64,000 bases of DNA, taken from positions 1 to 64,000 of the forward strand of contig NZ_VMOA01000016.1 of assembly GCF_020662345.1 (NCBI RefSeq), read 5' to 3'. Below, in pieces: positions 27,349-36,392 of the stretch. Source of the DNA: Methylobacterium sp. W2. GTDB taxonomy: Bacteria > Pseudomonadota > Alphaproteobacteria > Rhizobiales > Beijerinckiaceae. The position numbers and the translations under genes are program-made. Every line of letters begins with the position of its first letter. The first letter of the stretch is position 1. The notes under the pieces were generated by a model. That model did no database searches, had not been told where the DNA came from, and worked only from the letters and a program-made list of their open reading frames with translations.

Positions 27349-29079
27349 ATGAGCGCCGATGACAACGATATGTGCCCGTCCAAGGGCTTTTCCTCCACGG
27401 CGCCTGCCCTGAACCGCAGGCAGATCCTCGGCACGGCCTTGACCGGGATGGCGGCCGTGGCCGTGCCCGGCTCCCTGGTTCTCGCCGCTTCTCCGGCGAA
27501 GAAGGTCGATGTCCTTCTGATCGGCGGCGGCATCATGAGCGCCACGCTCGGTGTCTGGCTGCGCGAACTCGAACCCAACTGGTCGATCCAGATGATCGAG
27601 CGGCTCGACGGTGTGGCGAAGGAGAGTTCCAACGGCTGGAACAACGCCGGCACCGGCCATTCCGCCCTTGCGGAGCTCAACTACACGCCCGAGAAGAAGG
27701 ACGGGCAGATCGAGATCGCCAAGGCCGTCGAGATCAACGAGGCCTTTCAGGTCACTCGCCAGTTCCTGGCGTGGCAGGTTCGCAACGGCGTCCTGAAGAA
27801 CCCGCGCTCCTTCATCAACTACACCCCACATATGAGCTTCGTGTGGGGCGACGAGAACATCGCCTTTCTCAAGAAGCGCCATGCCGCGCTCAAAGCGAGC
27901 CCGCTCTTCGCCGGCATGGACTATTCGACCGATCCCGAGCAGATTCGGAAATGGGTCCCCCTCATGATGGAGGGCCGCGATCCCAAGCAGAAGATCGCAG
28001 CCACCTGGACCTCTCTGGGCACCGACGTGGAGTTCGGCGAGATCACCCGCCAGTTCGTCGCCCATCTGCAGAGCCAGCCGAATTTCGACCTGAAGGCCTC
28101 GTCCGAGGTCCGGACCATCGACAAGAACCCCGACGGCTCCTGGCGCGTCATCTCGCGGAACCTCAAGGACGGGTCCGAGCAGATTTTCGACGCCAAGTTC
28201 GTCTTCATCGGCGCGGGCGGCGGATCGCTGCATCTCCTGCAGAAATCCGGCATTCCGGAAGGCGAGGATTACGCGGGCTTCCCCGTGGGCGGCTCGTTCC
28301 TCGTCAACGAGAATCCCGACGTGACGACGCAGCATCTGGCGAAGGCCTACGGCAAGGCCTCGGTCGGCTCACCTCCGATGTCCGTTCCGCATCTGGACAC
28401 GCGCGTCCTCGACGGCAAGCGCGTCCTGCTGTTCGGTCCCTTCGCGACCTTCTCCACCAAATTCCTGAAGGAGGGCTCCTATTTCGACCTCCTGTCCTCG
28501 ACGACCACCAGCAACGTCTGGCCGATGGTTCGTGTGGGCGTGGATGAATACCCGTTGGTGGAGTATCTGGCCGGTCAGCTGATGCTTTCGGACGATGACC
28601 GCATCGCCGCCCTGCGCGAGTATTTCCCCAAGGCCAAAAAGGACGAATGGCGCCTGTGGCAGGCGGGCCAGCGCGTGCAGATCATCAAGCGCGACAAGGA
28701 CAAGGGCGGCGTTCTCAAGCTCGGCACGGAGATCGTCAGCGCGAAGGACGGCAGCATCGCGGCGCTGCTCGGCGCCTCGCCGGGCGCGTCCACCGCGGCT
28801 CCGATCATGCTGAAGGTGCTGGAGAAGGTGTTCGCCTCCAAGGTCTCGTCACCGGAATGGCAGGCGAAGCTCCGGCAGATCGTCCCGAGCTACGGCCTGA
28901 AGCTGAACGACGATCCGGAGCGGGTCGCACAGGCCTGGGCCTATACGAGCGAGCAGTTGCAGCTCCCGGCGCCCCCACAGATCGACGTGGAGGCACTGAA
29001 GCAGACATCCGCCAGCAACACCGTCCTCAACAGCAACCGCACCACCGCAACGAATCCGGTCCACGACCTCGCTCCCTGA
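27349..29079 (+). CDS. mqo: Malate:quinone oxidoreductase with a Tat-like leader
   Basis: A 576-residue FAD enzyme that oxidises malate to oxaloacetate and passes electrons to quinone, working with or instead of soluble malate dehydrogenase. The FAD-binding motif is [16 protein letters not shown] at residues 53-68. The MQO signatures [20 protein letters not shown] and [11 protein letters not shown] follow directly. Residues 22-47 (NRRQILG, then a hydrophobic stretch ending LVLAA) look like a twin-arginine signal or a membrane anchor, which most MQO proteins lack. The start at 27349 is seven to eight bases after GAGG; ATG 27343 is an alternative. A terminator follows closely. Confidence 0.92.
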   Translation: MSADDNDMCPSKGFSSTAPALNRRQILGTALTGMAAVAVPGSLVLAASPAKKVDVLLIGGGIMSATLGVWLRELEPNWSIQMIERLDGVAKESSNGWNNAGTGHSALAELNYTPEKKDGQIEIAKAVEINEAFQVTRQFLAWQVRNGVLKNPRSFINYTPHMSFVWGDENIAFLKKRHAALKASPLFAGMDYSTDPEQIRKWVPLMMEGRDPKQKIAATWTSLGTDVEFGEITRQFVAHLQSQPNFDLKASSEVRTIDKNPDGSWRVISRNLKDGSEQIFDAKFVFIGAGGGSLHLLQKSGIPEGEDYAGFPVGGSFLVNENPDVTTQHLAKAYGKASVGSPPMSVPHLDTRVLDGKRVLLFGPFATFSTKFLKEGSYFDLLSSTTTSNVWPMVRVGVDEYPLVEYLAGQLMLSDDDRIAALREYFPKAKKDEWRLWQAGQRVQIIKRDKDKGGVLKLGTEIVSAKDGSIAALLGASPGASTAAPIMLKVLEKVFASKVSSPEWQAKLRQIVPSYGLKLNDDPERVAQAWAYTSEQLQLPAPPQIDVEALKQTSASNTVLNSNRTTATNPVHDLAP

Positions 29080-29097
29080 GCGAGCGGATCTAGCCGC

Positions 29098-29139
29098 CAA
29101 AAGCCTCCGATGTCGCCGGATCGACATTGGAGGCTTTTG
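29098..29139 (+). terminator. Rho-independent terminator of mqo
   Basis: CAAAAGCCTCCGATGTCG (29098-29115) pairs with CGACATTGGAGGCTTTTG (29122-29139), an 18-bp stem with one G-U pair and a 6-base loop. The T-run is built into the stem end. Confidence 0.88.
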
Positions 29140-29493
29140 CTTGGGCCGAGCGATCGAGGGGATGGCTGATCCCCGGCACGATGGCCGGGCACCCCTACCA
29201 AAACCCCGCATCCCGTCCGGCTTTGCGCCGAAGCCTCGCTTCCCGTCGATGAGTCCTCTTGCCGGTCCACCGGAGGGGGCGCTAGAACACGGCCCTGCTT
29301 TCGCGTACCCCGAACTAAGTCGGCATTCCGGCGGAAGGACGCGAGAGCTGCCAACGGCTTGGTGCAATCCGGCGGCAGGTGTGGAACACATCTCGATGGG
29401 ACGTTTGGAGGCACCTTACCGGTACATCCTTACCTTCCGCGAGCGATTAACCGGCCGCAACGGTCGGATGAGTTGAGGGATCGGGACGATCGC
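29140..29493. other. Intergenic region upstream of sppA
   Basis: About 350 bases between the mqo terminator and sppA. Only a short hairpin (GGGGAT/ATCCCC near 29158-29174) is noticeable. A frame open on the plus strand has no ribosome binding site and no recognisable similarity, so I call no gene. Confidence 0.4.
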
Positions 29494-30474
29494 ATGGCCG
29501 CAGACGCCGAACTTCTGATCGATCGCCGGCGCCTGCGCCGCAAGCTCTCCCTGTGGCGCGTCGTCGGCATCGGCGGGCTCATCGTCGCCGTCGGTGCGGT
29601 GGGCTATAGGGTCCGGGGCAATGACGGCTTCGGTTTCCCGGCGGTGAAGCCGCAGATCGCCCGCATCTCCATCGGCGGCTTCATCGCCGGCAGTGAATCG
29701 ACGACCAAGCTCATCGAGCGGGTCCGCGATGCCGGCGCCGTGCAGGGCGTGATCGTCTCGATCTCGTCGCCGGGCGGCACCACCACCGGCTCGGAAGAAC
29801 TCTACCGCAACCTGCGCGCGCTGTCCGAGAAGAAGCCGATGGTGGCCTTCGTCGACGGCACGGCGGCCTCCGGCGCCTATATCGCCGCCATCGCGGCCGA
29901 TCATATCGTCGCGCGGGAAACCGCCCTCGTTGGGTCCATCGGCGTGCTGTTCCAGTATCCCGACCTGTCCGGTCTGCTCGACAAGGTCGGGGTCAAGGTC
30001 GAGTCGGTGAAGTCGTCGCCGCTGAAGGCAGAGCCGTCGGGCTTCACCCCGACCTCGCCCGAGGCCCGCGCCGCCCTGGCCGCCGTCGTCGGCGATACCT
30101 ATGCCTGGTTCAAGGGCCTCGTCTCCGAGCGGCGCAAACTCTCCGAGAAAGAGCTCGCGACCGTGTCCGACGGGCGCGTGTTCAGCGGCCGCCAGAGCGT
30201 TCCGCTGAAGCTGGTGGACAGCGTCGGCGGTGAGCGTCAGGCGGTGGTTTGGCTCGAGACGGAGCGCAACGTCGCCAAGGGCCTGCCCATCCGCGATTGG
30301 AAGCCGAAATCCGAGAGCGATTTCAAGCTCTGGTCGGCCCTCGGCATGGGTGCCGACCTCCTGGGGCTGGGCGGACTCGCCACGCGCCTGCGCCAGGCCG
30401 GAGATGAGACGGCAGGTCTCGCGCAAGGGGGCCTGCTCGCCGTCTGGCGCCCGGGTTCCGCCGATGCGCCTTGA
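29494..30474 (+). CDS. sppA: Signal peptide peptidase SppA, short form
   Basis: A 326-residue inner-membrane serine peptidase that degrades cleaved signal peptides. One N-terminal membrane helix (WRVVGIGGLIVAVGAVGYRV, residues 21-40) anchors a periplasmic domain. The nucleophile is S126 in GTAASGAYIAA, and K178 in SSPLKAEPS is the likely general base. This is the single-domain form of about 330 residues, not the duplicated E. coli 67K form. It heads a row of same-strand genes, sppA-ihfB-LapA-like-trpF-trpB, an order common in Hyphomicrobiales. Confidence 0.92.
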   Translation: MAADAELLIDRRRLRRKLSLWRVVGIGGLIVAVGAVGYRVRGNDGFGFPAVKPQIARISIGGFIAGSESTTKLIERVRDAGAVQGVIVSISSPGGTTTGSEELYRNLRALSEKKPMVAFVDGTAASGAYIAAIAADHIVARETALVGSIGVLFQYPDLSGLLDKVGVKVESVKSSPLKAEPSGFTPTSPEARAALAAVVGDTYAWFKGLVSERRKLSEKELATVSDGRVFSGRQSVPLKLVDSVGGERQAVVWLETERNVAKGLPIRDWKPKSESDFKLWSALGMGADLLGLGGLATRLRQAGDETAGLAQGGLLAVWRPGSADAP

Positions 30475-30552
30475 GGGCGACGCCGAACCACGCCTGCTCG
30501 GATCACGTCCGCAGGGGTGCCGGACACGCATCATTCCAGGGAAGACCGCCGC

Positions 30553-30873
30553 ATGATCAAGTCGGAGCTCGTGCTCAGGATCGCAGAGCAGAACCCGCAT
30601 CTCTACCAGCGCGACGTGGAAACCCTGGTGAAGGCGATCCTCGATACGATCGCCGAGGCCTTGGCGCGCGGCGACCGTGTGGAACTGCGCGGCTTCGGCG
30701 CGTTCTCGGTCAAGCGCCGCGATGCGCGCCGCGGGCGCAACCCGCGCACCGGTGAGCCCGTTGCCGTCTCCGAGAAGGCCATCCCCGTGTTCAAGACGGG
30801 CAAGGAGATGCGCCAGCGACTCAATGAGGCCGGAATCGGCGCTGAGGAGCCCTCCGAGAGCGAGGAAGCCTGA
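30553..30873 (+). CDS. ihfB: Integration host factor subunit beta
   Basis: A 106-residue HU/IHF-family DNA-bending protein. The N-terminus [22 protein letters not shown] and the DNA-binding arm [24 protein letters not shown] are characteristic of IhfB. It dimerises with IhfA (not in this window) and bends DNA for recombination, replication and promoter control. The acidic C-terminal tail (EEPSESEEA) extends about ten residues past the usual end. It lies 78 bases after sppA. Confidence 0.94.
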   Translation: MIKSELVLRIAEQNPHLYQRDVETLVKAILDTIAEALARGDRVELRGFGAFSVKRRDARRGRNPRTGEPVAVSEKAIPVFKTGKEMRQRLNEAGIGAEEPSESEEA

Positions 30874-30913
30874 ACGCCATGCACAGCCTCGTCCCATCGA
30901 CCGGAGTGTCTCG

Positions 30914-31285
30914 ATGATCCGCTTCTTCAAGGGTTTGATCCTGCTTCCCGTGGCGATCGTGGTCGTCGCCCTGGCGGTCGCCAACCGTGAGGTCGTCCGC
31001 CTGTCCTTCGATCCGTTCACGACGGACACGCCGGCCTTCAGCCTGCCGCTGCCGCTCTACGTCCTGATCTTCGCCTCCGTCGCCATCGGCATCCTCTGCG
31101 GCGGCATCGGCACGTGGCTGGGCCAGTCGAGCACGCGGCGGACGAGCGCCGCCCGCCGCCGCGAGATCCGTCGCCTGGAAGGCGAGACCGAGCGTCTGAA
31201 GTCGCGTGTCGCGGCGAGCGAGCCTGCCCCGGCCGAGCGTTATCCCGGTCTCGACAGCCGCGTTGCGCTCCCGGCGCCGCGTTAG
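30914..31285 (+). CDS. LapA-like (DUF1049) membrane protein
   Basis: A 123-residue protein with two membrane helices (LILLPVAIVVVALAVAN at residues 8-24 and LYVLIFASVAIGILCGGIGTW at 48-68) and a cytoplasmic basic coiled-coil tail (ARRREIRRLEGETERLKSRV). The pattern fits the lipopolysaccharide assembly protein A domain family, whose E. coli members LapA/LapB (YciS/YciM) control LPS synthesis. Here there is no lapB next to it. It lies between ihfB and trpF, 40 bases after ihfB. Confidence 0.78.
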   Translation: MIRFFKGLILLPVAIVVVALAVANREVVRLSFDPFTTDTPAFSLPLPLYVLIFASVAIGILCGGIGTWLGQSSTRRTSAARRREIRRLEGETERLKSRVAASEPAPAERYPGLDSRVALPAPR

Positions 31286-31298
31286 GCCGGGCGCCGTC

Positions 31299-31943
31299 AT
31301 GCCGTCGATCCGGGTCAAGATCTGCGGTCTGAGCACGCCCGACACTCTCGACACGGCGCTCTCGGCCGGGACCGACCTCGTCGGCTTCGTGCATTTCCCA
31401 AAGAGCCCGCGCCATGTCCCTCTGGAGACGGCGCGCCAGCTGTCGGAACAGGCAAAGGGCAGGGCGGAGCGGGTCGTCCTCCTCGTGGACCCCGACGACG
31501 CCCTGATCGACGCGGCCCTTGGTGCCGTCGATCCAGACTGGATCCAGCTTCACGGGCACGAGACGCCGGAGCGGGTCGCGGCCATCCGCGACCGCAGCGG
31601 CCGCCCCGTAATGAAGGCGCTCGGCGTCTCGACGCGCTCGGACCTCGCCGCCATCCTCGCCTATGGAGCGGCAGACCGCCTCCTTCTCGACGCGAAGCCG
31701 CCGCCGGACGCAGCCCTTCCCGGTGGCAACGGCCTCGCCTTCGATTGGGATCTTCTTTTAGGGCAGACCCTGCCGGCGGGGACGATGCTCTCGGGCGGCC
31801 TCACCCCGGACAACGTCGCCGAGGCCCTCACGCGGACGGGACTGCGCGCCGTCGACGTCTCCTCGGGCGTCGAGACACGGCCGGGGGAGAAGAGCCCGGA
31901 GCGCATCGCCGCCTTCATCGCGGCGGTTCGGAACTACGAATAG
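31299..31943 (+). CDS. trpF: Phosphoribosylanthranilate isomerase
   Basis: A 214-residue TIM barrel for the third step of tryptophan synthesis, isomerising phosphoribosylanthranilate to CdRP. The catalytic Cys is in VKICGL at residues 6-11, the phosphate-binding region includes GFVHFPKSPRHV near 29, and the catalytic Asp is in LLVDPDD near 61. The C-terminal phosphate-binding part is SGGLTPDNV near 167 and VDVSSGVETRPGEKS near 187. It begins 13 bases after the LapA-like gene and is 135 bases before trpB. Confidence 0.94.
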   Translation: MPSIRVKICGLSTPDTLDTALSAGTDLVGFVHFPKSPRHVPLETARQLSEQAKGRAERVVLLVDPDDALIDAALGAVDPDWIQLHGHETPERVAAIRDRSGRPVMKALGVSTRSDLAAILAYGAADRLLLDAKPPPDAALPGGNGLAFDWDLLLGQTLPAGTMLSGGLTPDNVAEALTRTGLRAVDVSSGVETRPGEKSPERIAAFIAAVRNYE

Positions 31944-32078
31944 GGTCCGATTTCACAAATCGACGCGTTCGCCGCATTGTAGTGCCCCCCCGCGCGGGTC
32001 TAGGCCTTGGCGCAACCCCATACCGAACGCAGAGGCCCGGCGGTGATCCGCCGGCCCAAGACGCGAAGGACGACAACC

Positions 32079-33320
32079 GTGACCATCGCCCCCTCTCCGA
32101 ACTCGTTCCGCAACGGACCGGACGAGCGCGGCCGCTTCGGCATCTTCGGCGGTCGCTTCGTCGCCGAGACGCTGATGCCGCTCATCCTCGATCTCGAGAA
32201 GGCCTATACGGAGGCCAAGGCCGATCCGTCCTTCCAGGAGGAGATGAACGGCCACCTGACCCATTATGTCGGCCGCCCGAGCCCGCTCTACTATGCCGAG
32301 CGCATCACCGAACACCTGCGCGCGACATCGGCCCCGGGCCATGGGGCCAAGGTCTTCTTCAAGCGCGAAGAGCTGAACCATACCGGCTCGCACAAGGTGA
32401 ACAACGTGCTCGGCCAGATCATGCTGGCTCGCCGCATGGGCAAGCCGCGGATCATCGCCGAGACCGGCGCCGGTCAGCACGGGGTCGCAACCGCCACCCT
32501 CTGCGCCCGGTTCGGTCTGAAATGCGTCGTCTACATGGGCGCCGTCGACGTGGCGCGCCAGGCGCCCAACGTCTTCCGCATGAAAATGCTCGGGGCCGAG
32601 GTGATCCCGGTGGAATCCGGCACCAAGACCCTCAAGGACGCCATGAACGAGGCGCTACGCGACTGGGTCACCAACGTCGCCGACACGTTCTATTGTATCG
32701 GCACGGTGGCCGGCCCGCACCCGTATCCGGCGATGGTGCGCGATTTTCAGTCGATCATCGGCCGGGAGACCAGGGAGCAGATGCTGGAGATGGAAGGGCG
32801 CCTGCCCGACTCGCTCATCGCCTGCATTGGCGGCGGCTCCAACGCCATGGGCCTGTTCCACCCGTTCCTCGATGACCGCGAGGTGGAGATCTACGGGGTC
32901 GAGGCCGCCGGCCACGGCATCTCGTCGGGCCTCCACGCCGCCTCCCTGTCGGGCGGAAAGCCGGGCGTGCTCCACGGCAACCGGACCTACCTGCTGCAGA
33001 ACGAGGACGGCCAGATCGCCGACGCCCACTCGATCTCGGCCGGCCTCGACTATCCGGGCATCGGCCCCGAACACGCTTGGCTGCACGAGGCCAAGCGCGT
33101 CACCTACCTCTCGGCGACGGATTCCGAGACCCTGGAGGCGTTCAAGCTGTGCTCGATGCTGGAAGGCATCATCCCGGCCCTCGAGCCGGCCCACGCCCTC
33201 GCCAAGGTGTTCGAGATCGCGCCGACGAAGCCCGCCGAGCATCTGATGGTGCTCAATCTCTCGGGCCGTGGCGACAAGGACATCCCGCAGGTGGCCGAGA
33301 TCCTGGGCACCCGCCTCTGA
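32079..33320 (+). CDS. trpB: Tryptophan synthase beta chain
   Basis: A 413-residue PLP enzyme that joins indole with serine to give tryptophan. The PLP-binding lysine is K106 in HTGSHKVNN, the block [14 protein letters not shown] is near 126-139, and the phosphate loop [10 protein letters not shown] is near 248. The start is a GTG at 32079 with AAGGA eight bases upstream. The alpha chain gene trpA, often next, is not found in the window: tRNA-Met and then unrelated genes follow. The beta chain's partner must therefore be encoded elsewhere. Confidence 0.96.
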   Translation: MTIAPSPNSFRNGPDERGRFGIFGGRFVAETLMPLILDLEKAYTEAKADPSFQEEMNGHLTHYVGRPSPLYYAERITEHLRATSAPGHGAKVFFKREELNHTGSHKVNNVLGQIMLARRMGKPRIIAETGAGQHGVATATLCARFGLKCVVYMGAVDVARQAPNVFRMKMLGAEVIPVESGTKTLKDAMNEALRDWVTNVADTFYCIGTVAGPHPYPAMVRDFQSIIGRETREQMLEMEGRLPDSLIACIGGGSNAMGLFHPFLDDREVEIYGVEAAGHGISSGLHAASLSGGKPGVLHGNRTYLLQNEDGQIADAHSISAGLDYPGIGPEHAWLHEAKRVTYLSATDSETLEAFKLCSMLEGIIPALEPAHALAKVFEIAPTKPAEHLMVLNLSGRGDKDIPQVAEILGTRL

Positions 33321-33360
33321 CAAAACCGCGCCGGGGAGTGGCCAAGTCGCAAACTCCCCG

Positions 33361-33389
33361 TTGACACCCGAAGGCGGATTTCTTTATAC
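33361..33389 (+). promoter_or_regulatory. Sigma70-type promoter of tRNA-Met
   Basis: TTGACA at 33361-33366 (consensus -35) and TTATAC at 33384-33389, with a 17-base spacer. It lies 47 bases before the tRNA and is the best promoter match in the window. Confidence 0.82.
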
Positions 33390-33436
33390 CGCCGATCTCT
33401 TCAGGGGCGCCCGCACCGCGCGGGCTCCTTTGTTAT

Positions 33437-33513
33437 GGCGGGGTAGCTCAGTTGGTTAGAGCAGAGGAATCATAATCCTTGTGTCGGGAGTTCAAATCTC
33501 TCCCTCGCTACCA
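33437..33513 (+). tRNA. tRNA-Met (anticodon CAT)
   Basis: A 77-base tRNA with encoded CCA. The acceptor stem is GGCGGGG with CCTCGCT (one G-U at the end and one within), the D-arm GCTC...GAGC, the anticodon stem GAGGA/TCCTT with loop ATCATAA giving CAT, and the T-arm GGGAGTTCAAATCTCTC. The G1-U72 end and the single G-C pairs in the anticodon stem argue for the elongator rather than the initiator, which would have three G-C pairs there. It has its own promoter and terminator. Confidence 0.93.
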
Positions 33514-33521
33514 AGAATTTG

Positions 33522-33553
33522 ACCCGCTAAGTCCATGACTTGGCGGGTTTTTC
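33522..33553 (+). terminator. Rho-independent terminator of tRNA-Met
   Basis: ACCCGCTAAG (33522-33531), loop TCCATGA, CTTGGCGGGT (33539-33548), then a T-rich tail (TTTTC). Ten base pairs including one G-U. Confidence 0.88.
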
Positions 33554-33592
33554 TTTGCGTATCCTCGATCCGTCGAAACATCCCGGCGGCGG

Positions 33593-34486
33593 CTAGCCGA
33601 TGGCGAGATTGAGCGTGCGATCCGCCGGCGAAAGCCTGACCTGGCGGCCCCATTCGAAGGCCAGGAAATCCTGCTCGATCCCGTCGGCGAAGACGACGCC
33701 GCCATCGTTCATCCGCGAGGTGACGACGAGCCCGGCATCGGTCAGCTTGCCCGCGCGCAGCCGCGTGCCGCTGGCGACGCTCGGGAACGGCTCGCGTACC
33801 CAGTAGCCCACCGCCGCCTCCTCCGCGCCGAGGGGGAGGGCGAGATGCGTGGCCTCGGCGATGGACCGCGCCCAGCCGGTCACCCCCGTGCCGGACGCCA
33901 CGATGAGCCCGCTGGAGGATTGATCCTCGGCCTCGCCGGCCGCTTCCACCCTGTAGCGCGCGGATTGGTGGCTGCGGTGCCCGACGAAGATCTCGTTCAG
34001 CGCGAACAGCGTCTCGCCCTGGTCGAGCACGGCCTGGACCATGGTGCGCCGCTCCACCTGCGCCGCACCGTTGACGCTGGCGATGAGCACTTGCCCGAGC
34101 CGCTCGACGGCGACCCGGACGAGGATCCCGTCATAGAGGTCGGGGGCCGGGTTGACGCCGATCACCGGCTGCGCGCCGAGATACTTCGCGACATTGGCGA
34201 CGAGCCCGTCCTGGCCCACGGCGACGACGACGTCGTCCGCGGCGAACAGGAAGCGGTCGAGGTCGGCGCGCCGCACCAGCGCCTGGCGCCACTCACCCGG
34301 GACCGAGGCCCGTGCCTGGCTCAGCACGGCGTGGAACCGTTCGTGCCGCTCGATCACATCCTCGAGCTTCTGCCCGCGACTCTCGAGGAAGAACCGCGCC
34401 TGCCCGCTCGTGGCGTGCCGGGCGATCAGGGCCTCGTAATCGGTCTCGCGGATGACGAAGACCGCGCGGTGGGTGAGGGCGGCCAT
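33593..34486 (-). CDS. NAD kinase-like protein of an NrtR-SPFH operon
   Basis: A 297-residue protein with the fold marks of the NAD kinase/diacylglycerol kinase family. VVVAVGQDGLVANVAKYLGA at residues 86-105 corresponds to the nucleotide-binding GGDGT loop, although the first Gly is Gln. IVASGTGVTGWARSI near 192 corresponds to the ATP/NAD-binding TPTGSTAY loop. The changed loops make normal NAD kinase activity uncertain. The N-terminus is unlike NadK (RAVFVIRETDYEALIARHAT). It starts 2 bases after the SPFH stop. With an NrtR-like regulator at the head of the operon, a role in NAD(P) or a related nucleotide is the best guess. Confidence 0.7.
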   Translation of the reverse strand: MAALTHRAVFVIRETDYEALIARHATSGQARFFLESRGQKLEDVIERHERFHAVLSQARASVPGEWRQALVRRADLDRFLFAADDVVVAVGQDGLVANVAKYLGAQPVIGVNPAPDLYDGILVRVAVERLGQVLIASVNGAAQVERRTMVQAVLDQGETLFALNEIFVGHRSHQSARYRVEAAGEAEDQSSSGLIVASGTGVTGWARSIAEATHLALPLGAEEAAVGYWVREPFPSVASGTRLRAGKLTDAGLVVTSRMNDGGVVFADGIEQDFLAFEWGRQVRLSPADRTLNLAIG

Positions 34487-34488
34487 GC

Positions 34489-35472
34489 CTAGCGGGCTCC
34501 CACCATGGGACGGGCCTTGTGAAACTCGCCCATCACGGCGGCGAGGAGATCGGGCGTCACGCTGACATGCTCAATCGTATCGAGCTTGCCCGCCAGTTCC
34601 TGTGCGGCGAGGCCGAGCAGGATCGCGGGCGGCAGATCGCGGTAGATCGCGACGCGCTGTGCCTCGGCCAGGACCTTGGCTCCCTCGACGAGGCGGATGC
34701 GCTCGGCCTCCGCCATCGCCTCGACGCCCTGTGCCTCGGCGAGGCCGGCCGCACGGCTTCGCGCGTTCTCCGCCTCCTCGGCGATGAGGAGCTTCTCCCG
34801 GCGCGCCAGTTCCGTCCGCGTGGCGAGCTCGTTCTCGGCGATGGCGCGCTCCTTCTCCACGGCGAGGGCGCGGCGGGAGAAGGTCGCCTCGTCGGCCTTC
34901 TGCTGCAGAGCCTCGAAGGTCGGGGTCTGCAGGGCACGTTCGAGCTCGCTCGTCGGCGCGAGGTTGGTGAGCCGCACCGACACGGCCGCGACCCCGATCT
35001 CGGCCAGGGACTGGTCGGCCGCCAGTACGGCCTCCAGCCCCCCGCGCAGGGGTTCGGGGCCGGCATCGAGGATGGTACGCACCGGCTTGCCGCCGAGATA
35101 TTGCAGCACCGCCTGACTGGCGATGCCGGCCATGCGCGCTTCGATCTTCTCGATCGGCTCGCCCTGGAGCTTGCCGGTGCCAAGGCCGATGGAGAAGTCG
35201 ATACGGCTGGCCAGACGCTCGGGATCGACCACGTGCCAGCCGATCGTCCCCTGCACGGCGACGGCCTGGAAATCCTGGCTGCGGCCACGGACGAACAGCG
35301 TCATCTCGCGGTCGTCTATGGGCAACTCGGCGATGCTCGACGTCTCCGGACGGAACCAGAACACGAGGCCCCGGCCGCTCTGGCGGATGCGCCCCTTGCG
35401 ATAGCGGATGACGTGGCTGCTGGCCTCGCTCCTCAATTGCGCGATCAGGCCGATGTTACGGATCGACGCCAT
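34489..35472 (-). CDS. SPFH/band 7 domain protein
   Basis: A 327-residue protein of the stomatin/prohibitin/flotillin/HflK superfamily. The N-terminal region (SSHVIRYRKGRIRQSGRGLVFWF) leads into the SPFH domain at about residues 20-190. A long Ala/Glu/Arg-rich coiled coil (LAVEKERAIAENELATRTEL through AEAERIRLVEGAKV) spans about 190-275, the flotillin-like pattern. No membrane helix is seen at the N-terminus, so binding to the membrane would be peripheral, unlike HflK/HflC. It sits between the NAD-kinase-like gene (2-base gap) and the NrtR-like gene (17-base gap), so the three probably form one transcript. Confidence 0.8.
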   Translation of the reverse strand: MASIRNIGLIAQLRSEASSHVIRYRKGRIRQSGRGLVFWFRPETSSIAELPIDDREMTLFVRGRSQDFQAVAVQGTIGWHVVDPERLASRIDFSIGLGTGKLQGEPIEKIEARMAGIASQAVLQYLGGKPVRTILDAGPEPLRGGLEAVLAADQSLAEIGVAAVSVRLTNLAPTSELERALQTPTFEALQQKADEATFSRRALAVEKERAIAENELATRTELARREKLLIAEEAENARSRAAGLAEAQGVEAMAEAERIRLVEGAKVLAEAQRVAIYRDLPPAILLGLAAQELAGKLDTIEHVSVTPDLLAAVMGEFHKARPMVGAR

Positions 35473-35489
35473 GGAAACCTCCTGTTCGG

Positions 35490-36215
35490 TCAGCGCGACG
35501 GTTGAAATCGGTAGAGTTCGGCGGGGCGAAACGACGTTCCGGCCTCGCGCAATCCGGTCGGCGCCAGCCAGCCCCGGTCGAGCATCCGGCGTCGGAAAGC
35601 CGGCTTGTTGAGCGTGGTGCCGAGAACCGCCTCGTGCACGTCCTGCAGCTGCCGCAGGGTGAAATGCTCGGGCAGGAGAGCAAAGCCCACATCCGAATAA
35701 TCGAGCTTGCCGCGCAGGCGCAGCATCGCCATCGCCAGGATGTCCGCATGGTCGAAGGCGAGGGGCAGAACCTCACCCTTGGGTGACAGCGCCGCCACAT
35801 CTCCGCCGGCCTCGCCCGACCAGGGCACCTCGATCCTGGCCGCCACGAGGGAGGGTGCGCGCTCCAGGGCCTCGGCGAGGGCGGCCTCCGGCAGGAGGGC
35901 AAGGTAGGCCACGCTGACGATCCGCATGCGCGGATCGCGGGCAAGCGCGCCGAATGTGTAGAGCTGCTCCAGATGCACCCCAGCGATGCCCGCCTTCTCG
36001 TGCAGGACCTGGATGGCGGCCGCGTCGAGGGTCTGGTCGATCCCGACGAAGCCGCCGGGCAGCGCCCAGCGGCCGGCATGCGGATGCTGCTCGCGCTTCA
36101 GCAGCAGCGCCGTCAGGCGACCTTCGCGCAGGCCCAGCAGGACGAGATCGACGGCGAGGGCAGGGCGCTCGTAGGCGGCGGGATCGTACTCCGCCAGGAA
36201 TTCGGATTCAGTCAC
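35490..36215 (-). CDS. NrtR-like Nudix-domain transcription regulator
   Basis: A 241-residue protein with a Nudix fold and a C-terminal winged helix. NrtR-type regulators sense ADP-ribose or related NAD metabolites and repress NAD genes. The Nudix box GGFVGIDQTLDAAAIQVLHE has lost its catalytic residues: the first Glu is Gln, the RE pair is QV, and EE is EK. This supports a sensor rather than a hydrolase. The C-terminal part (FALLPEHFTLRQLQDVHEAV with NKPAFRRRMLDRGWL) is the typical winged-helix dimer region. It heads the operon, and an inverted repeat lies over its own promoter, so autoregulation is likely. Confidence 0.78.
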   Translation of the reverse strand: MTESEFLAEYDPAAYERPALAVDLVLLGLREGRLTALLLKREQHPHAGRWALPGGFVGIDQTLDAAAIQVLHEKAGIAGVHLEQLYTFGALARDPRMRIVSVAYLALLPEAALAEALERAPSLVAARIEVPWSGEAGGDVAALSPKGEVLPLAFDHADILAMAMLRLRGKLDYSDVGFALLPEHFTLRQLQDVHEAVLGTTLNKPAFRRRMLDRGWLAPTGLREAGTSFRPAELYRFQPSR

Positions 36216-36244
36216 GGACCAGCCTTATATGCGTTCTGCAACTT

Positions 36245-36273
36245 AGTTAGATGCATACTACACATAAGGCAAG
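36245..36273 (-). promoter_or_regulatory. Promoter and possible operator of the NrtR-SPFH operon
   Basis: Read on the minus strand, TTGCCT (36268-36273) and TAACTA (36245-36250) are 17 bases apart and form a sigma70-type promoter, 29 bases before the NrtR-like start. The segment TAGTTAGATGCATACTA (36245-36261) has inverted ends TAGT/ACTA that overlap the -10 box. TAGT...ACTA ends are seen in some NrtR operators. Binding is inferred. Confidence 0.5.
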
Positions 36274-36392
36274 GGCCGAGTTCGAAGTCATCCGGAACGA
36301 TGGTGAGGATCGGATTTGATCGGGTCCGATGGTCTCCGGCCCGCCCGCTCTCACGGCCTCCGGATGGGGGAGAAGACGCTTTCCTCGGCAAG

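Noticed and set aside
29141..29476. A 111-codon frame before sppA
   Set aside because: No ribosome binding site, no family signature, and it overlaps the likely sppA promoter region.
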